Assembly (NCBI RefSeq): GCF_001528665.1
Contig: NZ_BBYJ01000004.1
Location: 124,001-188,000 of the forward strand
Length of the DNA: 64,000 bases
Source of the DNA: Microtetraspora malaysiensis
GTDB lineage: Bacteria; Actinomycetota; Actinomycetes; Streptosporangiales; Streptosporangiaceae
Direction of reading: 5' to 3'
Numbering within the stretch: the stretch's first letter is position 1; each line of letters begins with the position of its first letter. Both the position numbers and the translations under genes were made by a program. Of the stretch, positions 48,486 through 57,853 are shown in pieces. The notes beneath the pieces are model-generated. The model did no database searches and had not been told where the DNA came from. It saw nothing but the letters and a program-made list of their open reading frames with translations.

Positions 48486-49085
48486 ATGGGTCTGCGGGAA
48501 CGCAAAAAGCAGAAGACCCGGATCGCGCTGATCGACGCTGCCCTCGACCTGTTCCTAACACACGGGTACGACATAACGACGGTCGACCAGATCGCGGCCG
48601 CCGTGGACGTCTCGCCGCGGACCTTCTTCCGCTACTTCGCGTCCAAGGAGGAGGTCGTGCTCTCCCCGTGCCACGACGGCCAGGAGATCTTCGAGAGCGA
48701 GCTGGCCGCCCGGCCGGCGGACGAGTCACCGTACCAGGCGGTGACGGGGGCGATGCGCACCGCCCTGGCCACGATGCGGGACGGTGATCCGGCCACGGTC
48801 GACCGCTTCGTCAAGGTGGGGCGGCTCATGGAGGAGACCCCGTCGCTGATCGCCGCGCAGATGTGCCTGATCGCCCAGGGCGAGCGGCGGCTGGCCGAGG
48901 AGGTGGCGCGCCGCCGCGGCACCGGCGTGGACGATCTGCACACCCAGTTCGTGGTGTCGCTCCTCACCACGATCAACCGAGTCCTCATGGAACACGGCCC
49001 GGACGACCTCTCGCTTCTGCTCGAACGCATGGAGCGGATCCTCGCCGTCGCCGAGCGCTGCCTGCGTCCCGGCTGGGACCGCTGA
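48486..49085 (+). CDS. TetR-family transcriptional regulator
   Basis: Repressor of about 199 residues. The N-terminal helix-turn-helix (RIALIDAALDLFLTHGYDIT, VDQIAAAVDVSPRTFFRYF) is a textbook TetR domain; the C-terminal ligand domain is divergent. ATG at 48486 (MGLRERKKQKT) with GAAGG upstream is preferred over GTG 48471. Divergent from the MFS exporter it probably controls. Confidence 0.92.
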   Translation: MGLRERKKQKTRIALIDAALDLFLTHGYDITTVDQIAAAVDVSPRTFFRYFASKEEVVLSPCHDGQEIFESELAARPADESPYQAVTGAMRTALATMRDGDPATVDRFVKVGRLMEETPSLIAAQMCLIAQGERRLAEEVARRRGTGVDDLHTQFVVSLLTTINRVLMEHGPDDLSLLLERMERILAVAERCLRPGWDR

Positions 49086-49246
49086 GAGGCCGGCCAAGGG
49101 GCCCTGGGCCCCGGCTCGGCCTCTCCGCCGAAATTCGATCAATGTACCGTTCATCGGCGGCCGTCCCGATCCCGCTGGTCAGCCTCCGCCCCCTCGATCT
49201 CGGCCCCGCGTCGCCTGTACGGGCGTAGGGTCCGCGCCTATCGTCC

Positions 49247-49260
49247 TGGGAGCGCTCCCC
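49247..49260. promoter_or_regulatory. CebR-type operator
   Basis: TGGGAGCGCTCCCC differs at one base from the 14-bp CebR palindrome known in streptomycetes and Thermobifida, where it represses cellulase genes until cellobiose is present. It lies 24-37 bases before the ATG of the secreted GH5 enzyme. Confidence 0.82.
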
Positions 49261-49283
49261 TAGGACACGATCGAAGGTGGGTC

Positions 49284-50687
49284 ATGAGTACACGATTCGC
49301 CGCCGCGGCCGCCGCCCTGGCCGCACTCCTGATCTCGCTGCTCTCCTTCACCGCGCCCGCGCAGGCCGCGGTGGGCCTCCGGGTGAGCGGCGGAAAGATC
49401 TACGAGGCCAACGGCAGCCAGTTCATCATGCGCGGCACCAGCCACGCCCACACGTGGTTCCCCAGCCAGACCGGCTCCTTCGCCGGGATCAAGTCTCTCG
49501 GCGCCAACACCGTACGGGTGGTCCTGAGCGGCGGCCGGTGGACCGCCAACAGCGCGAGCGACGTCTCCGACGTCATCGCCCTCTGCACGCAGAACCGGCT
49601 GATCTGCGTGCTGGAGAACCACGACACCACCGGGTACGGCGAGCAGAGCGGCGCCTACACCCTGGACCAGGCCGTCGACTACTGGATCGGCCTCAAGAGT
49701 GTCCTGGCCGGCCAGGAGAACCACGTCGTCATCAACATCGGCAACGAGCCGTACGGCAACAACAACGCCTCCGCGTGGACCGCCGCGACGTCCAACGCGA
49801 TCAGCCGGATGCGCGCGGCGGGCTTCCAGCACATGCTCATGGTCGACGCGCCGAACTGGGGCCAGGACTGGGGCTTCGTCATGCGGGACACCGCCGCGAC
49901 CGTCTTCGCCGCCGACCCGCAGAAGAACACCGTCTTCTCCATCCACATGTACGGCGTCTTCGACACGGCGGCCGAGATCACCGCCTACCTGCAGGCGTTC
50001 CAGACGGCCGGGCTGCCGCTGGTGATCGGCGAGTTCGGCAACCTGCACTCCGACGGCGACCCCGACGAGGACACGATCATGGCGCAGGCGCAGGCGCGCG
50101 GCATCGGCTACCTCGGCTGGTCGTGGAGCGGCAACGGCGGCGGCGTCGAGTACCTCGACCAGGTGACGAACTTCAACGTCAGCCAGCTCACCTCCTGGGG
50201 ACAGCGCCTGTTCAACGGCGCGAACGGCATCAGGGAGACGGCGAAGGAGGCCACGGTCTACAGCGGCGTCACGCCCAGCCCCTCCCCCTCGGCGAGCCCG
50301 TCGAGCTCCCCCAGCCCCTCGCCGTCCGCCAGCCCCTCGCCGTCCCCGAGCCCGTCGGCCTCTCCGACCGGCGGCGGGCGGGCGTGCTCGGCGACGTACA
50401 CCGTGGTCGGGCAGTGGCAGGACGGCTTCCAGGGCGAGGTCACGGTGACCGCGGGCGGCGCGCCGATCAGCGGCTGGACCGTGAAGTGGACCTACGCCGA
50501 CGGCCAGACCGTGACACAGTCCTGGAACGCGACGATCACGTCGAGCGGGTCGAGCGTCACCGCGAAGAACGTGAGCTACAACGGCGACCTGGGCGCCGGG
50601 GCGAGCACGACGTTCGGCTTCCTCGGCTCACGGAACGGCCCGGACGGCGCGAACGGCACGCCGTCCCTCAGCTGCACGGCCGCCTGA
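49284..50687 (+). CDS. Secreted GH5 glycanase (mannanase-like) with C-terminal CBM2
   Basis: Exported enzyme of 467 residues. Signal peptide 1-28 (ending PAQA). GH5 catalytic domain about 30-330 with acid/base E155 (NIGNEPYG) and nucleophile E250 (VIGEFGN); GTSHAHTWFP near residue 51 resembles the GH5 subfamily 8 beta-mannanases rather than classic endoglucanases. A Ser/Pro linker (about 330-365) leads to a CBM2 (CSATYTVVGQWQDGFQ, ISGWTVKWTY, VTAKNVSYNG) with flanking cysteines, binding cellulose. ATG at 49284 follows a CebR-type operator. Confidence 0.9.
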   Translation: MSTRFAAAAAALAALLISLLSFTAPAQAAVGLRVSGGKIYEANGSQFIMRGTSHAHTWFPSQTGSFAGIKSLGANTVRVVLSGGRWTANSASDVSDVIALCTQNRLICVLENHDTTGYGEQSGAYTLDQAVDYWIGLKSVLAGQENHVVINIGNEPYGNNNASAWTAATSNAISRMRAAGFQHMLMVDAPNWGQDWGFVMRDTAATVFAADPQKNTVFSIHMYGVFDTAAEITAYLQAFQTAGLPLVIGEFGNLHSDGDPDEDTIMAQAQARGIGYLGWSWSGNGGGVEYLDQVTNFNVSQLTSWGQRLFNGANGIRETAKEATVYSGVTPSPSPSASPSSSPSPSPSASPSPSPSPSASPTGGGRACSATYTVVGQWQDGFQGEVTVTAGGAPISGWTVKWTYADGQTVTQSWNATITSSGSSVTAKNVSYNGDLGAGASTTFGFLGSRNGPDGANGTPSLSCTAA

Positions 50688-50771
50688 CCCGGCGCTGACC
50701 GGAGCGGGCACCGGCCGGGCGCGCTCCCCGCGCGTCCGGCCTCCCGCGCGTTCACCCGTACGGCTCCGCGG

Positions 50772-51362
50772 TCAGTTCAGTTCGGGGTCGTCGGGATAGG
50801 TCGCCACGAAGGAGAGCTCCCCCTCCTGGCGGCGCAGCACGGCACGCCAGAGCTCCGACGGGTCGGCGTGGAAGGTGTCGCCCGGCTCGGAGTCGACGAT
50901 GTACCAGGCCCCCTCCTCGACCTCGTTGCGCAGCTGGCCCGACGTCCAGCCCGCGTACCCCGCGAAGATGCGCATCTGCGAGATCTCCCCGGCGAGGATC
51001 TCGGGCGGCGCGTCGAGATCGACCGTGCCCAGCCGGTACGCGGCCGACCGGCCCGACTGCAGGCGGCGCCAGCCCAGCGGATCGCCGCCGCTCTGCACGG
51101 CGGCGAGCGCCAGCGCGCTGTCGGTCTGCACCGGGCCGCCCTCGAAGAGCACGGAGGGGCCGGTCACCAGCGCGTCCCACGACGGAAGCACCTGCGTCAC
51201 CGAGATCTCGCTCGGGCGGTTGAGCACGACGCCGAGCGAGCCGCCGCTCTCGTCGTGCTCAAGGATGAGGACGACGCTGCGCCGGAAGTTGGGGTCTTCC
51301 AGCAGTGGCGTCGCGACGAGCAGCCGACCGACGTAGATCCCTTCCGCCATACCCTCCATCAT
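50772..51362 (-). CDS. YqgE/AlgH family protein
   Basis: Cytosolic protein of about 196 residues. GRLLVATPLLEDPNFRRSVVLI, EHDESGGSLGVVLNRPSE, FEGGPVQTDSAL and FAGYAGWTSGQLRNEVEEGAWYI are the classic YqgE pattern. Precise role unsettled. Start is ambiguous: ATG at 51362, 51359 or 51350 all give the conserved N terminus; the frame is open to 51401. Confidence 0.92.
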   Translation of the reverse strand: MMEGMAEGIYVGRLLVATPLLEDPNFRRSVVLILEHDESGGSLGVVLNRPSEISVTQVLPSWDALVTGPSVLFEGGPVQTDSALALAAVQSGGDPLGWRRLQSGRSAAYRLGTVDLDAPPEILAGEISQMRIFAGYAGWTSGQLRNEVEEGAWYIVDSEPGDTFHADPSELWRAVLRRQEGELSFVATYPDDPELN

Positions 51363-51445
51363 GAGGGAGAAGGCGGGAATCACGCACGCCGCCCCGGGCA
51401 TCGACTTCGTCTTTCCCGGCGGATCCGGCGCCCGCCGGGAGCCGG

Positions 51446-52855
51446 TCAGGCCTCCGTGAAACCGCGGGCCCGCCCGCCCGCCGACTCCCGCACGGCGGCG
51501 GCGACCGCGCCGGCCACGTCGGGGTGGAAGACGCTCGGGATGATGTAGTTGGGGCCGAGCTCCTCGTCCGTCACGACGGCGGCCAGCGCCTTCGCGGCGG
51601 CGAGCAGCATCTCCGAGGTGACCACGTTGGCCTGGGCGTCGAGCAGGCCGCGGAAGACGCCGGGGAAGGCCAGCACGTTGTTGATCTGGTTCGGGTAGTC
51701 GGACCTGCCGGTCGCCACCACGGCCGCGTGCTCCCTGGCCTCGTCGGGCGAGACCTCCGGCTCGGGGTTGGCGAGCGCGAAGACCACGGAGCCCTCGGCC
51801 ATGGACGCGATGTCGTCACCGGTGAGGATGCCGGGGGCGGAGACGCCGATGAAGACGTCGGCGCCCTTGACCGCGCCGCGCAGGTCGCCGCTGTATCCCT
51901 CGGCGTTGGTGTGCTCGGCGATCCAGCGCAGCGACTCGTCGAGGTCGTCGCGCCCCTCGTGGACGGCGCCGAGGTAGTCGCAGACCACCACGTGGCGCAC
52001 GCCGCCGGCGAGCAGCAGGCGCAGGACCGCGGTCCCGGCCGCACCCGCTCCGGCGAGCGTGACGCGGACGTCGCCGATCTCCTTGCCGACCACCTTGAGC
52101 GCGTTGGTCAGCGCGGCGAGCACGCAGATCGCGGTGCCGTGCTGGTCGTCGTGGAAGACCGGGATGTCGAGGAGCTCGCGCAGCCGCCGCTCAACCTCGA
52201 AGCAGCGCGGCGCGGAGATGTCCTCCAGGTTGATGCCGCCGAAGCCGGGGGCGATCAGCTGGACGGTGCGCACGATCTCGTCGACGTCCTGGGTGTCGAG
52301 GCAGAGCGGCCAGGCGTCGATGCCCGCGAACCGCTTGAACAGCGCCGCCTTGCCCTCCATCACCGGCAGCGCCGCGGCCGGGCCGATGTTGCCGAGGCCG
52401 AGGACGGCCGAGCCGTCGGTGACCACGGCCACCGAGTTGCGCTTGATCGTGAGCCGGCGGGCGTCCTCGGGGTTGCGCGCGATGGCCATGCTGACCCGCG
52501 CCACACCCGGCGTGTACGCCATGGAGAGCTCGTCGCGGTTGCGCAGCGGGACCTTCGACTGCATCTCGATCTTGCCGCCGAGGTGCATGAGGAAGGTGCG
52601 GTCGGACACCTTGTGAATGGCGACGTCCTCGACCGTGCCGAGGGCGTCGACGAGGGCCTGCGCGTGATCGGTGTCCCTCGCGGCGCAGGTCACGTCGATG
52701 CGGAGCTTCTCGTGACCGGCCGTGCTGACGTCGAGCGCGGTGATCACACCACCGGCGCTCTCCACCGCGTGGGTGAGGAGACTGACGGCCTTGCCGCCTG
52801 CCGGCACCTCAAGACGAACGGTGATCGAGTACGAGACGCTCGGCACGGTGGCCAC
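51446..52855 (-). CDS. NAD-dependent malic enzyme with N-terminal ACT domain
   Basis: Oxidative decarboxylation of malate to pyruvate. 469 residues: an N-terminal ACT-like regulatory domain (1-85, [20 protein letters not shown]), then the malic enzyme core with [58 protein letters not shown] and an NAD-binding [21 protein letters not shown] start at 52855. Monocistronic. Confidence 0.94.
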   Translation of the reverse strand: MATVPSVSYSITVRLEVPAGGKAVSLLTHAVESAGGVITALDVSTAGHEKLRIDVTCAARDTDHAQALVDALGTVEDVAIHKVSDRTFLMHLGGKIEMQSKVPLRNRDELSMAYTPGVARVSMAIARNPEDARRLTIKRNSVAVVTDGSAVLGLGNIGPAAALPVMEGKAALFKRFAGIDAWPLCLDTQDVDEIVRTVQLIAPGFGGINLEDISAPRCFEVERRLRELLDIPVFHDDQHGTAICVLAALTNALKVVGKEIGDVRVTLAGAGAAGTAVLRLLLAGGVRHVVVCDYLGAVHEGRDDLDESLRWIAEHTNAEGYSGDLRGAVKGADVFIGVSAPGILTGDDIASMAEGSVVFALANPEPEVSPDEAREHAAVVATGRSDYPNQINNVLAFPGVFRGLLDAQANVVTSEMLLAAAKALAAVVTDEELGPNYIIPSVFHPDVAGAVAAAVRESAGGRARGFTEA

Positions 52856-53066
52856 GTGAATACGCTCCTGTTGTCATGTGCTGTCTGCGCATGCGCGTCT
52901 CCGGAGACCGTGACGTTGTCGGTCCGTGACGGCGCCGGGGACGCACCAGTGTCCACACATTACAGGTCCCGGCGGGATGCATCCGCTCCTTCGAGGACAC
53001 GGCGTCACGGAGACGTCGCGGCGAAGGCTTCCGCGCGGGCGAGCGCCCCGGCCGGGGCACATCCGA

Positions 53067-53096
53067 CCGGCCCGCGCCGGAGACGGCGCGGGCCGG
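53067..53096. terminator. Hairpin after the YbbN-like gene
   Basis: 13 bp stem CCGGCCCGCGCCG / CGGCGCGGGCCGG with a GAGA loop, 16 bases past the stop of the minus-strand gene at 53112. Interval 52856-53111 otherwise holds only the malic enzyme promoter region. Confidence 0.8.
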
Positions 53097-53111
53097 AACG
53101 GGCCGACATGG

Positions 53112-54032
53112 TCAGAAGAGCGCGCTCGCCAGGTTGCGCCGCGCCTTGGAGACGGCGGGGTCGTCGCCGGGCAGGGTGTCGAACAGGCCGATCAGGTGCA
53201 CCCTGGCCCGGTCCCGGTCGTCTCCGGCGCTGCGCCGTACGACACCGATGAGCCGGTCGAAGGCGGCGTCCACGTCGCCGGCCAGCATCTCCAGGTCGGC
53301 CGCCTGGGTCTGGAGGCCGACGTCGCCGGACTGCTCGGCGGCCCGGCCCAGCACGTCCGCCGGATCGAGACCCTGCGTGCGGCGCACCAGCCCCACGCCC
53401 GCGAGGCCGATCTTCGCCTCCGGGTTTCCGGGCTCCCGCGCGAGGAGCCGCTCGAACGCGGCCTGGGCGGCGTCCAGGTCGCCCTGCTCCACGGCCTCGT
53501 CCGCGGCGGCCAGGTCCGGGTCGAGCGGCGGCTCCGCCGGCTGCTCCGCCCCGCCCGGGGCGGCCAGCTCGACGCCGAGCTGCTCGAACACCTGCGTGAG
53601 CGCCTGACGCAACTGCGGCTCGGAGAGCGGGCCCTCGAACAGGGGCATGAGCTGCCCCTGGACGGCCAGGTAGACGGTCGGCACGGCGCGCATCCGCAGC
53701 GCCTGCGCCAGCTCCGGGTTGGCCTCGACGTCCGCGCGGGCCAGGATCCACGCGCCGTCCGCCTCCGCCGCCAGTTTCTCCAGCGTCTGGCTGAACTGCT
53801 GGACCTGCTCGGCCCGCGGCACGGTGGCCTCGACGATCACGGGAACGCTCATCGAGCGTTCGACGACGTCGGCGGTGAAGGTCGCCGCGGTGACCTCGAC
53901 GACGGTGGCCGCCGCCGCGTCCGGGTTGTGCGCGGCCGCCTCGCGCCGCGCCTGCGCTTCCAGAGCCTGCTTGCGCGCGCCGAGGTCCACGGCGCCGTAG
54001 AGCGATCCAGGTCGGTTGAAGTCCGCTGCCAT
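53112..54032 (-). CDS. YbbN-like thioredoxin/TPR co-chaperone
   Basis: About 306 residues: an N-terminal thioredoxin-fold domain (SVPVIVEATVPRAEQVQQFSQ, MRAVPTVYLAVQGQL) in which the CxxC active site is absent, then TPR-like helical repeats (AVEQGDLDAAQAAFERLLAREPGNPEAKIGLA). This matches actinobacterial YbbN/CnoX-like proteins, which act as holdases, not oxidoreductases. ATG at 54032 was taken; ATG at 54068 with GGAGG 10 bases upstream is a real alternative. Confidence 0.85.
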   Translation of the reverse strand: MAADFNRPGSLYGAVDLGARKQALEAQARREAAAHNPDAAAATVVEVTAATFTADVVERSMSVPVIVEATVPRAEQVQQFSQTLEKLAAEADGAWILARADVEANPELAQALRMRAVPTVYLAVQGQLMPLFEGPLSEPQLRQALTQVFEQLGVELAAPGGAEQPAEPPLDPDLAAADEAVEQGDLDAAQAAFERLLAREPGNPEAKIGLAGVGLVRRTQGLDPADVLGRAAEQSGDVGLQTQAADLEMLAGDVDAAFDRLIGVVRRSAGDDRDRARVHLIGLFDTLPGDDPAVSKARRNLASALF

Positions 54033-54180
54033 AAGTCCAATCCTGCCGTACGCGCGTGGCTGTTCCATGCCAACCGTGCCTCCTCGGGGCGCCCGGGGGC
54101 TCCGCCCAGCGCGGAACGGCTCCATGACGGGGCCGCGACGGCTCTGTCGCGGCGGGCGCGCGCGGGCGGCGGGAGCCGCG

Positions 54181-55854
54181 TCAGAAGCGCGCGGGCTCGG
54201 AGTAGGTGCCCCATTCCTCCCGGAGGGCGGCGCAGATCTCGCCGAGCGTGGCCTCGGCCCGTACGGCGTCCAGCATGGGCGGGATCATGTTCCGGTCCGA
54301 TCGGGCGGCGGCGACGAGGGCGGCGAGGGCGGCGTCCACGACAGCCTGGTCGCGTACGGCGCGGCGGGCGGCGAGGGCGCGGCGCTGCTCCCGCTCGACC
54401 TCGTGGCTGATCCGCAGGATCTCCAGCGGCTGCTCGACGGTGGACGTGTGGCAGTTCACGCCGACGATCTTCTTGTCGCCCTTCTCCAGCTTGCGCTGGT
54501 AATCGAAGGCGGACTCGGCGATCTCGGTCGTGAACCAGCCGTCCTCGATCCCGCGCAGGATGCCGGACGTCATCGCGCCGCCACCCCCCATGTCCCGAAT
54601 TTTCGTGAAAATGGATTCTGCTTCGGCCTCCAAGCGGTCGGTGAGCGCCTCCACGTACCACGAGCCGCCCAGCGGATCGACGACGTTGATGACCTCGGTC
54701 TCCTCCATGATCACCTGCTGGGTGCGCAGCGCGATCTCGGCGGCCTTCTCCGAGGGCAGGGCGAGCACCTCGTCCAGCGCGTTCGTGTGCAGCGAGTTGG
54801 TGCCGCCGAGGACCGCGGCGAGCGCCTCGATCGCCGTACGGACGATGTTGTTGTCCGGCTGCTGGGCGGTGAGCGAGACGCCGGCCGTCTGGGTGTGGAA
54901 CCGCAGCCACCGGGCCTTCTCCGTACGGGCGCCGTACACGTCGCGCATCCAGCGGGCCCAGATGCGGCGCGCGGCACGGAACTTCGCGATCTCCTCGAAG
55001 AAGTCGATGTGCGCGTCGAAGAAGAACGACAGCCCGGGGGCGAAGACGTCCACGTCGAGCCCGCGTGAGAGCCCGAGCTCGACGTATCCGAAGCCGTCGG
55101 CGAGCGTGAAGGCCAGCTCCTGTGCGGCCGTGGCCCCGGCTTCCCTGATGTGGTAACCGGAGACCGACAGCGGCTTGTACGCCGGGATCTCGGCGACGCA
55201 GTACTCCATCAGGTCGCCGATCAGCCGCAGGTGGGGCTCGGGCGGGAACAGCCACTCCTTCTGGGCGATGTACTCCTTGAAGATGTCGGTCTGCAGCGTC
55301 CCGTTCAGCCGCGCGGCGGGGACGCCCTGGCGCTCGGCCGCGACCACGTACATGCAGAAGATCGGTACGGCGGGGCCGCTGATCGTCATCGAGGTGGTCA
55401 CCTCGCCCAGTGGGATGCCGTCGAAGAGCACGTCCACGTCGGACACGGAGTCGACGGCGACGCCGCAGTGGCCCACCTCACCGAGGGCGCGCGGGTCGTC
55501 GGAGTCGCGGCCCATCAGGGTCGGCATGTCGAAGGCCACGGAGAGGCCGCCCCCGCCGTTGCGGAGGATCATCTTGTAGCGCTCGTTGGTCTGGCGCGCG
55601 TTGCCGAACCCGGCGAACTGCCGGATCGTCCAGGGGCGTCCCCGGTATCCGGTGGCGTACAGGCCTCGGGTGTAGGGGTACTCCCCCGGCCAGCCGATGC
55701 GCTCGTATCTGGGGTCGTCGCCCTCCGGCCCGTAGACGGGCGCCACCTCCAGCCCGGACAGCGTCCGGTGCTCCTTCCGGGGGCCGCGTGCCATCGCCGC
55801 GTCGTACCGCGCCTGCCAGCGGGCGCGTCCGGCCTCGATCTCGTCCGCGTTCAT
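54181..55854 (-). CDS. Acyl-CoA mutase large chain (methylmalonyl-/isobutyryl-CoA mutase family)
   Basis: B12-dependent mutase catalytic chain of 557 residues with no cobalamin-binding domain, so it needs a separate small subunit not found here. TIM-barrel motifs: QFAGFGNARQTNERYKMIL, GLSVAFDMPTLMGRDSD, GTLQTDIFKEYIAQKEWLFPP and HTQTAGVSLTAQQPDNN. The Phe before the GFG motif and the Gln in GTLQTD are more like isobutyryl-CoA mutase than methylmalonyl-CoA mutase; specificity is an inference. ATG at 55854, behind a palindromic operator candidate. meaB and mce lie 6-8 kb away. Confidence 0.88.
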   Translation of the reverse strand: MNADEIEAGRARWQARYDAAMARGPRKEHRTLSGLEVAPVYGPEGDDPRYERIGWPGEYPYTRGLYATGYRGRPWTIRQFAGFGNARQTNERYKMILRNGGGGLSVAFDMPTLMGRDSDDPRALGEVGHCGVAVDSVSDVDVLFDGIPLGEVTTSMTISGPAVPIFCMYVVAAERQGVPAARLNGTLQTDIFKEYIAQKEWLFPPEPHLRLIGDLMEYCVAEIPAYKPLSVSGYHIREAGATAAQELAFTLADGFGYVELGLSRGLDVDVFAPGLSFFFDAHIDFFEEIAKFRAARRIWARWMRDVYGARTEKARWLRFHTQTAGVSLTAQQPDNNIVRTAIEALAAVLGGTNSLHTNALDEVLALPSEKAAEIALRTQQVIMEETEVINVVDPLGGSWYVEALTDRLEAEAESIFTKIRDMGGGGAMTSGILRGIEDGWFTTEIAESAFDYQRKLEKGDKKIVGVNCHTSTVEQPLEILRISHEVEREQRRALAARRAVRDQAVVDAALAALVAAARSDRNMIPPMLDAVRAEATLGEICAALREEWGTYSEPARF

Positions 55855-55879
55855 GTGCCCACCCCCATCAGAAAAATAC

Positions 55880-55891
55880 TAGGACGTCCTA
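55880..55891. promoter_or_regulatory. Perfect palindrome upstream of the mutase gene
   Basis: TAGGACGTCCTA, a 12-bp perfect palindrome in an AT-richer context (TACTAGGACGTCCTACTA), 26 bases upstream of the mutase ATG. Likely operator for a dimeric regulator of acyl-CoA metabolism. Confidence 0.55.
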
Positions 55892-56034
55892 CTAAATCCC
55901 GCCATAGCACCACCACTCGGGTAACCGCAGCACCAAAGATCACACCTTGGCCGCAATGCAACACGGATCTATGACAGGGGCCGTCGTTACCGAAATATGA
56001 GACGCGCATGGTTGATGTCCCCATGGAGGTGGAT

Positions 56035-57753
56035 GTGAAGCGCGTCATTGTCGTCGCCGCGGCCGCGGCACTCGCCGCGGCCACGCTGGCGTCGCCGGCT
56101 CAGGCGGTGCGCACCACGGCCGAGCCGGCCGCGCAGACCGAGTACGTCGTCCTTTACAAGGAAGGCGCGAACGCGGCCGACGCCCAGAAGGCGATCGAGG
56201 CCGCGGGCGGTTCCATCGTCAAGGTCAACGAGGCGGTCGGCGTGGCGACGGTCACCACGACCAACAGCGGATTCGTCGCCGCGATCAGGGACGATTCCGC
56301 GATCGAAGGGGTGGCGCGCAACCGCGCCGTCGGCGTCGCGCCCAAGACCGCCAAGCTCCAGGCGGGCGTGGTCAGGGCCATCCGGTCCAAGGCGGTCGAG
56401 AAGGAGGGCAGGGCCGACGCGGCACACGCCAAGAGGGGCAAGAAGCCCACGAACGAGCCGCTCAGCGATCTGCAGTGGGACCTCGACCAGATCCACGCGA
56501 ACGAGGCGCACAAGTACGAGCGCGGCGACAAGCGGGTGCTCGTCGGCATCATCGACACCGGAGTGGACGGCACCCACCCGGACATCGCCCCCAACTTCAG
56601 CAAGGCGCTGAGCCGCAACTTCACCGTCGACATCCCCACGGACGCCGACGGCAACGAGGTGGACGGCCCCTGCGAGGTGGCGTCCTGCGTCGACCCCGTG
56701 GACGTGGACGACGACGGCCACGGCACGCACGTCGCGTCGTCGATCGCGTCCCCGATCAACAAGCTCGGCGTCTCGGGCGTGGCCCCCAATGTCACGATCG
56801 TGAACATCCGGGCCGGCCAGGACTCCGGCTACTTCTTCCTGCAGCCGACCGTGGACGCACTCACCTACGCGGGTGACATCGGCATCAACGTGGTGAACAT
56901 GAGCTACTACGTCGACCCGTGGCTGTTCAACTGCGTGGACAACCCGGCCGACTCCCCCGAGAACCAGCTCGAGCAGGCCACCGTCATCAAGGCGACCCAG
57001 CGGGCGCTCGACTACGCGCACAACAGGGGCGTGACCCTGATCAGCGCGGCGGGCAACGAGGCGATGGACTACACCAAGACCAACGTCGACACGACCAGCC
57101 CGGACTTCGCGAGCGTGCCCGGCCGGGCGCCGTATCCCCGCACGATCACGCCGGCCGGCTGCAAGTCGATGCCCGGCCAGGGCAACCACGTGATCTCGGT
57201 CTCGTCGACCGGCGTCAGCAAGCGGAAGGCGTACTTCTCCAACTACGGCAACGGCTTCGTCCACATCGCCGCTCCCGGCGGCGACGTGTACGACACGCCC
57301 GACGACACGCGCGACATCAGCAAGGCGACCCTCGCCGCGTACCCGAAGGCGCTCGCCGTCGCCAACGGCGAGATCGACGAGAACGGCGAGCCGACCGTCC
57401 CCTACGTGGTGAAGGACTGCAAGGGCTCCACCTGCGGCTACTACCAGTACCTCCAGGGCACGTCGATGGCCTCGCCGCGCGCCGTCGGCGTCGCCGCTCT
57501 GATCATCAGCAAGTACGGCAAGCACGACCCTCGGCGCCCGGCCCGTCTGGCCATGGACCCCGCCGCCGTGGAGCGGATCCTGCTGGACACGGCCACGCCC
57601 ATGGCCTGCCCGAGCCCGGCGGCGTTCACCTACACGCGGCACCTGCCGTCCGGCTCGACCGTGACCGACACGCACACGTGCGAGGGCGGTACGGGCGGCA
57701 ACGGCTTCTACGGCAAGGGCATCGTCGACGCCCTGAACGCCGTCCGCCGATAG
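56035..57753 (+). CDS. Secreted subtilisin-like serine protease (S8)
   Basis: Exported protease of about 572 residues. Signal peptide to residue 24 (ASPAQA), inhibitor I9-like propeptide (TEYVVLYKEGANAADAQKAI), then the S8 catalytic domain with D174 (IIDTGVDGTHPD), H232 (DGHGTHVASS), oxyanion N341 (SAAGNE) and S477 (GTSMASPRA). GTG at 56035 was chosen because GGAGG sits at 56025-56029 and it begins the signal peptide; ATG at 56008 is upstream in frame. Ends at a strong hairpin. Confidence 0.93.
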   Translation: MKRVIVVAAAAALAAATLASPAQAVRTTAEPAAQTEYVVLYKEGANAADAQKAIEAAGGSIVKVNEAVGVATVTTTNSGFVAAIRDDSAIEGVARNRAVGVAPKTAKLQAGVVRAIRSKAVEKEGRADAAHAKRGKKPTNEPLSDLQWDLDQIHANEAHKYERGDKRVLVGIIDTGVDGTHPDIAPNFSKALSRNFTVDIPTDADGNEVDGPCEVASCVDPVDVDDDGHGTHVASSIASPINKLGVSGVAPNVTIVNIRAGQDSGYFFLQPTVDALTYAGDIGINVVNMSYYVDPWLFNCVDNPADSPENQLEQATVIKATQRALDYAHNRGVTLISAAGNEAMDYTKTNVDTTSPDFASVPGRAPYPRTITPAGCKSMPGQGNHVISVSSTGVSKRKAYFSNYGNGFVHIAAPGGDVYDTPDDTRDISKATLAAYPKALAVANGEIDENGEPTVPYVVKDCKGSTCGYYQYLQGTSMASPRAVGVAALIISKYGKHDPRRPARLAMDPAAVERILLDTATPMACPSPAAFTYTRHLPSGSTVTDTHTCEGGTGGNGFYGKGIVDALNAVRR

Positions 57754-57772
57754 GCCGCGCCCCTCTTGTGAC

Positions 57773-57800
57773 CGCCGGCGGACCGCACGGTCCGCCGGCG
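57773..57800. terminator. Bidirectional terminator between subtilase and marR genes
   Basis: 12 bp stem CGCCGGCGGACC / GGTCCGCCGGCG with a GCAC loop, 20 bases after the subtilase stop, between convergent genes. Confidence 0.85.
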
Positions 57801-57853
57801 CGTCGGGGCGTCGGGGCCGGGCCGCCGGGAGGCCGTCCGGCCCCGGCTGGGTC

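Noticed and set aside
55987..57675. 562-codon minus-strand open frame over the subtilase gene
   Set aside because: Shadow frame; the plus strand has a signal peptide and the complete S8 catalytic set.
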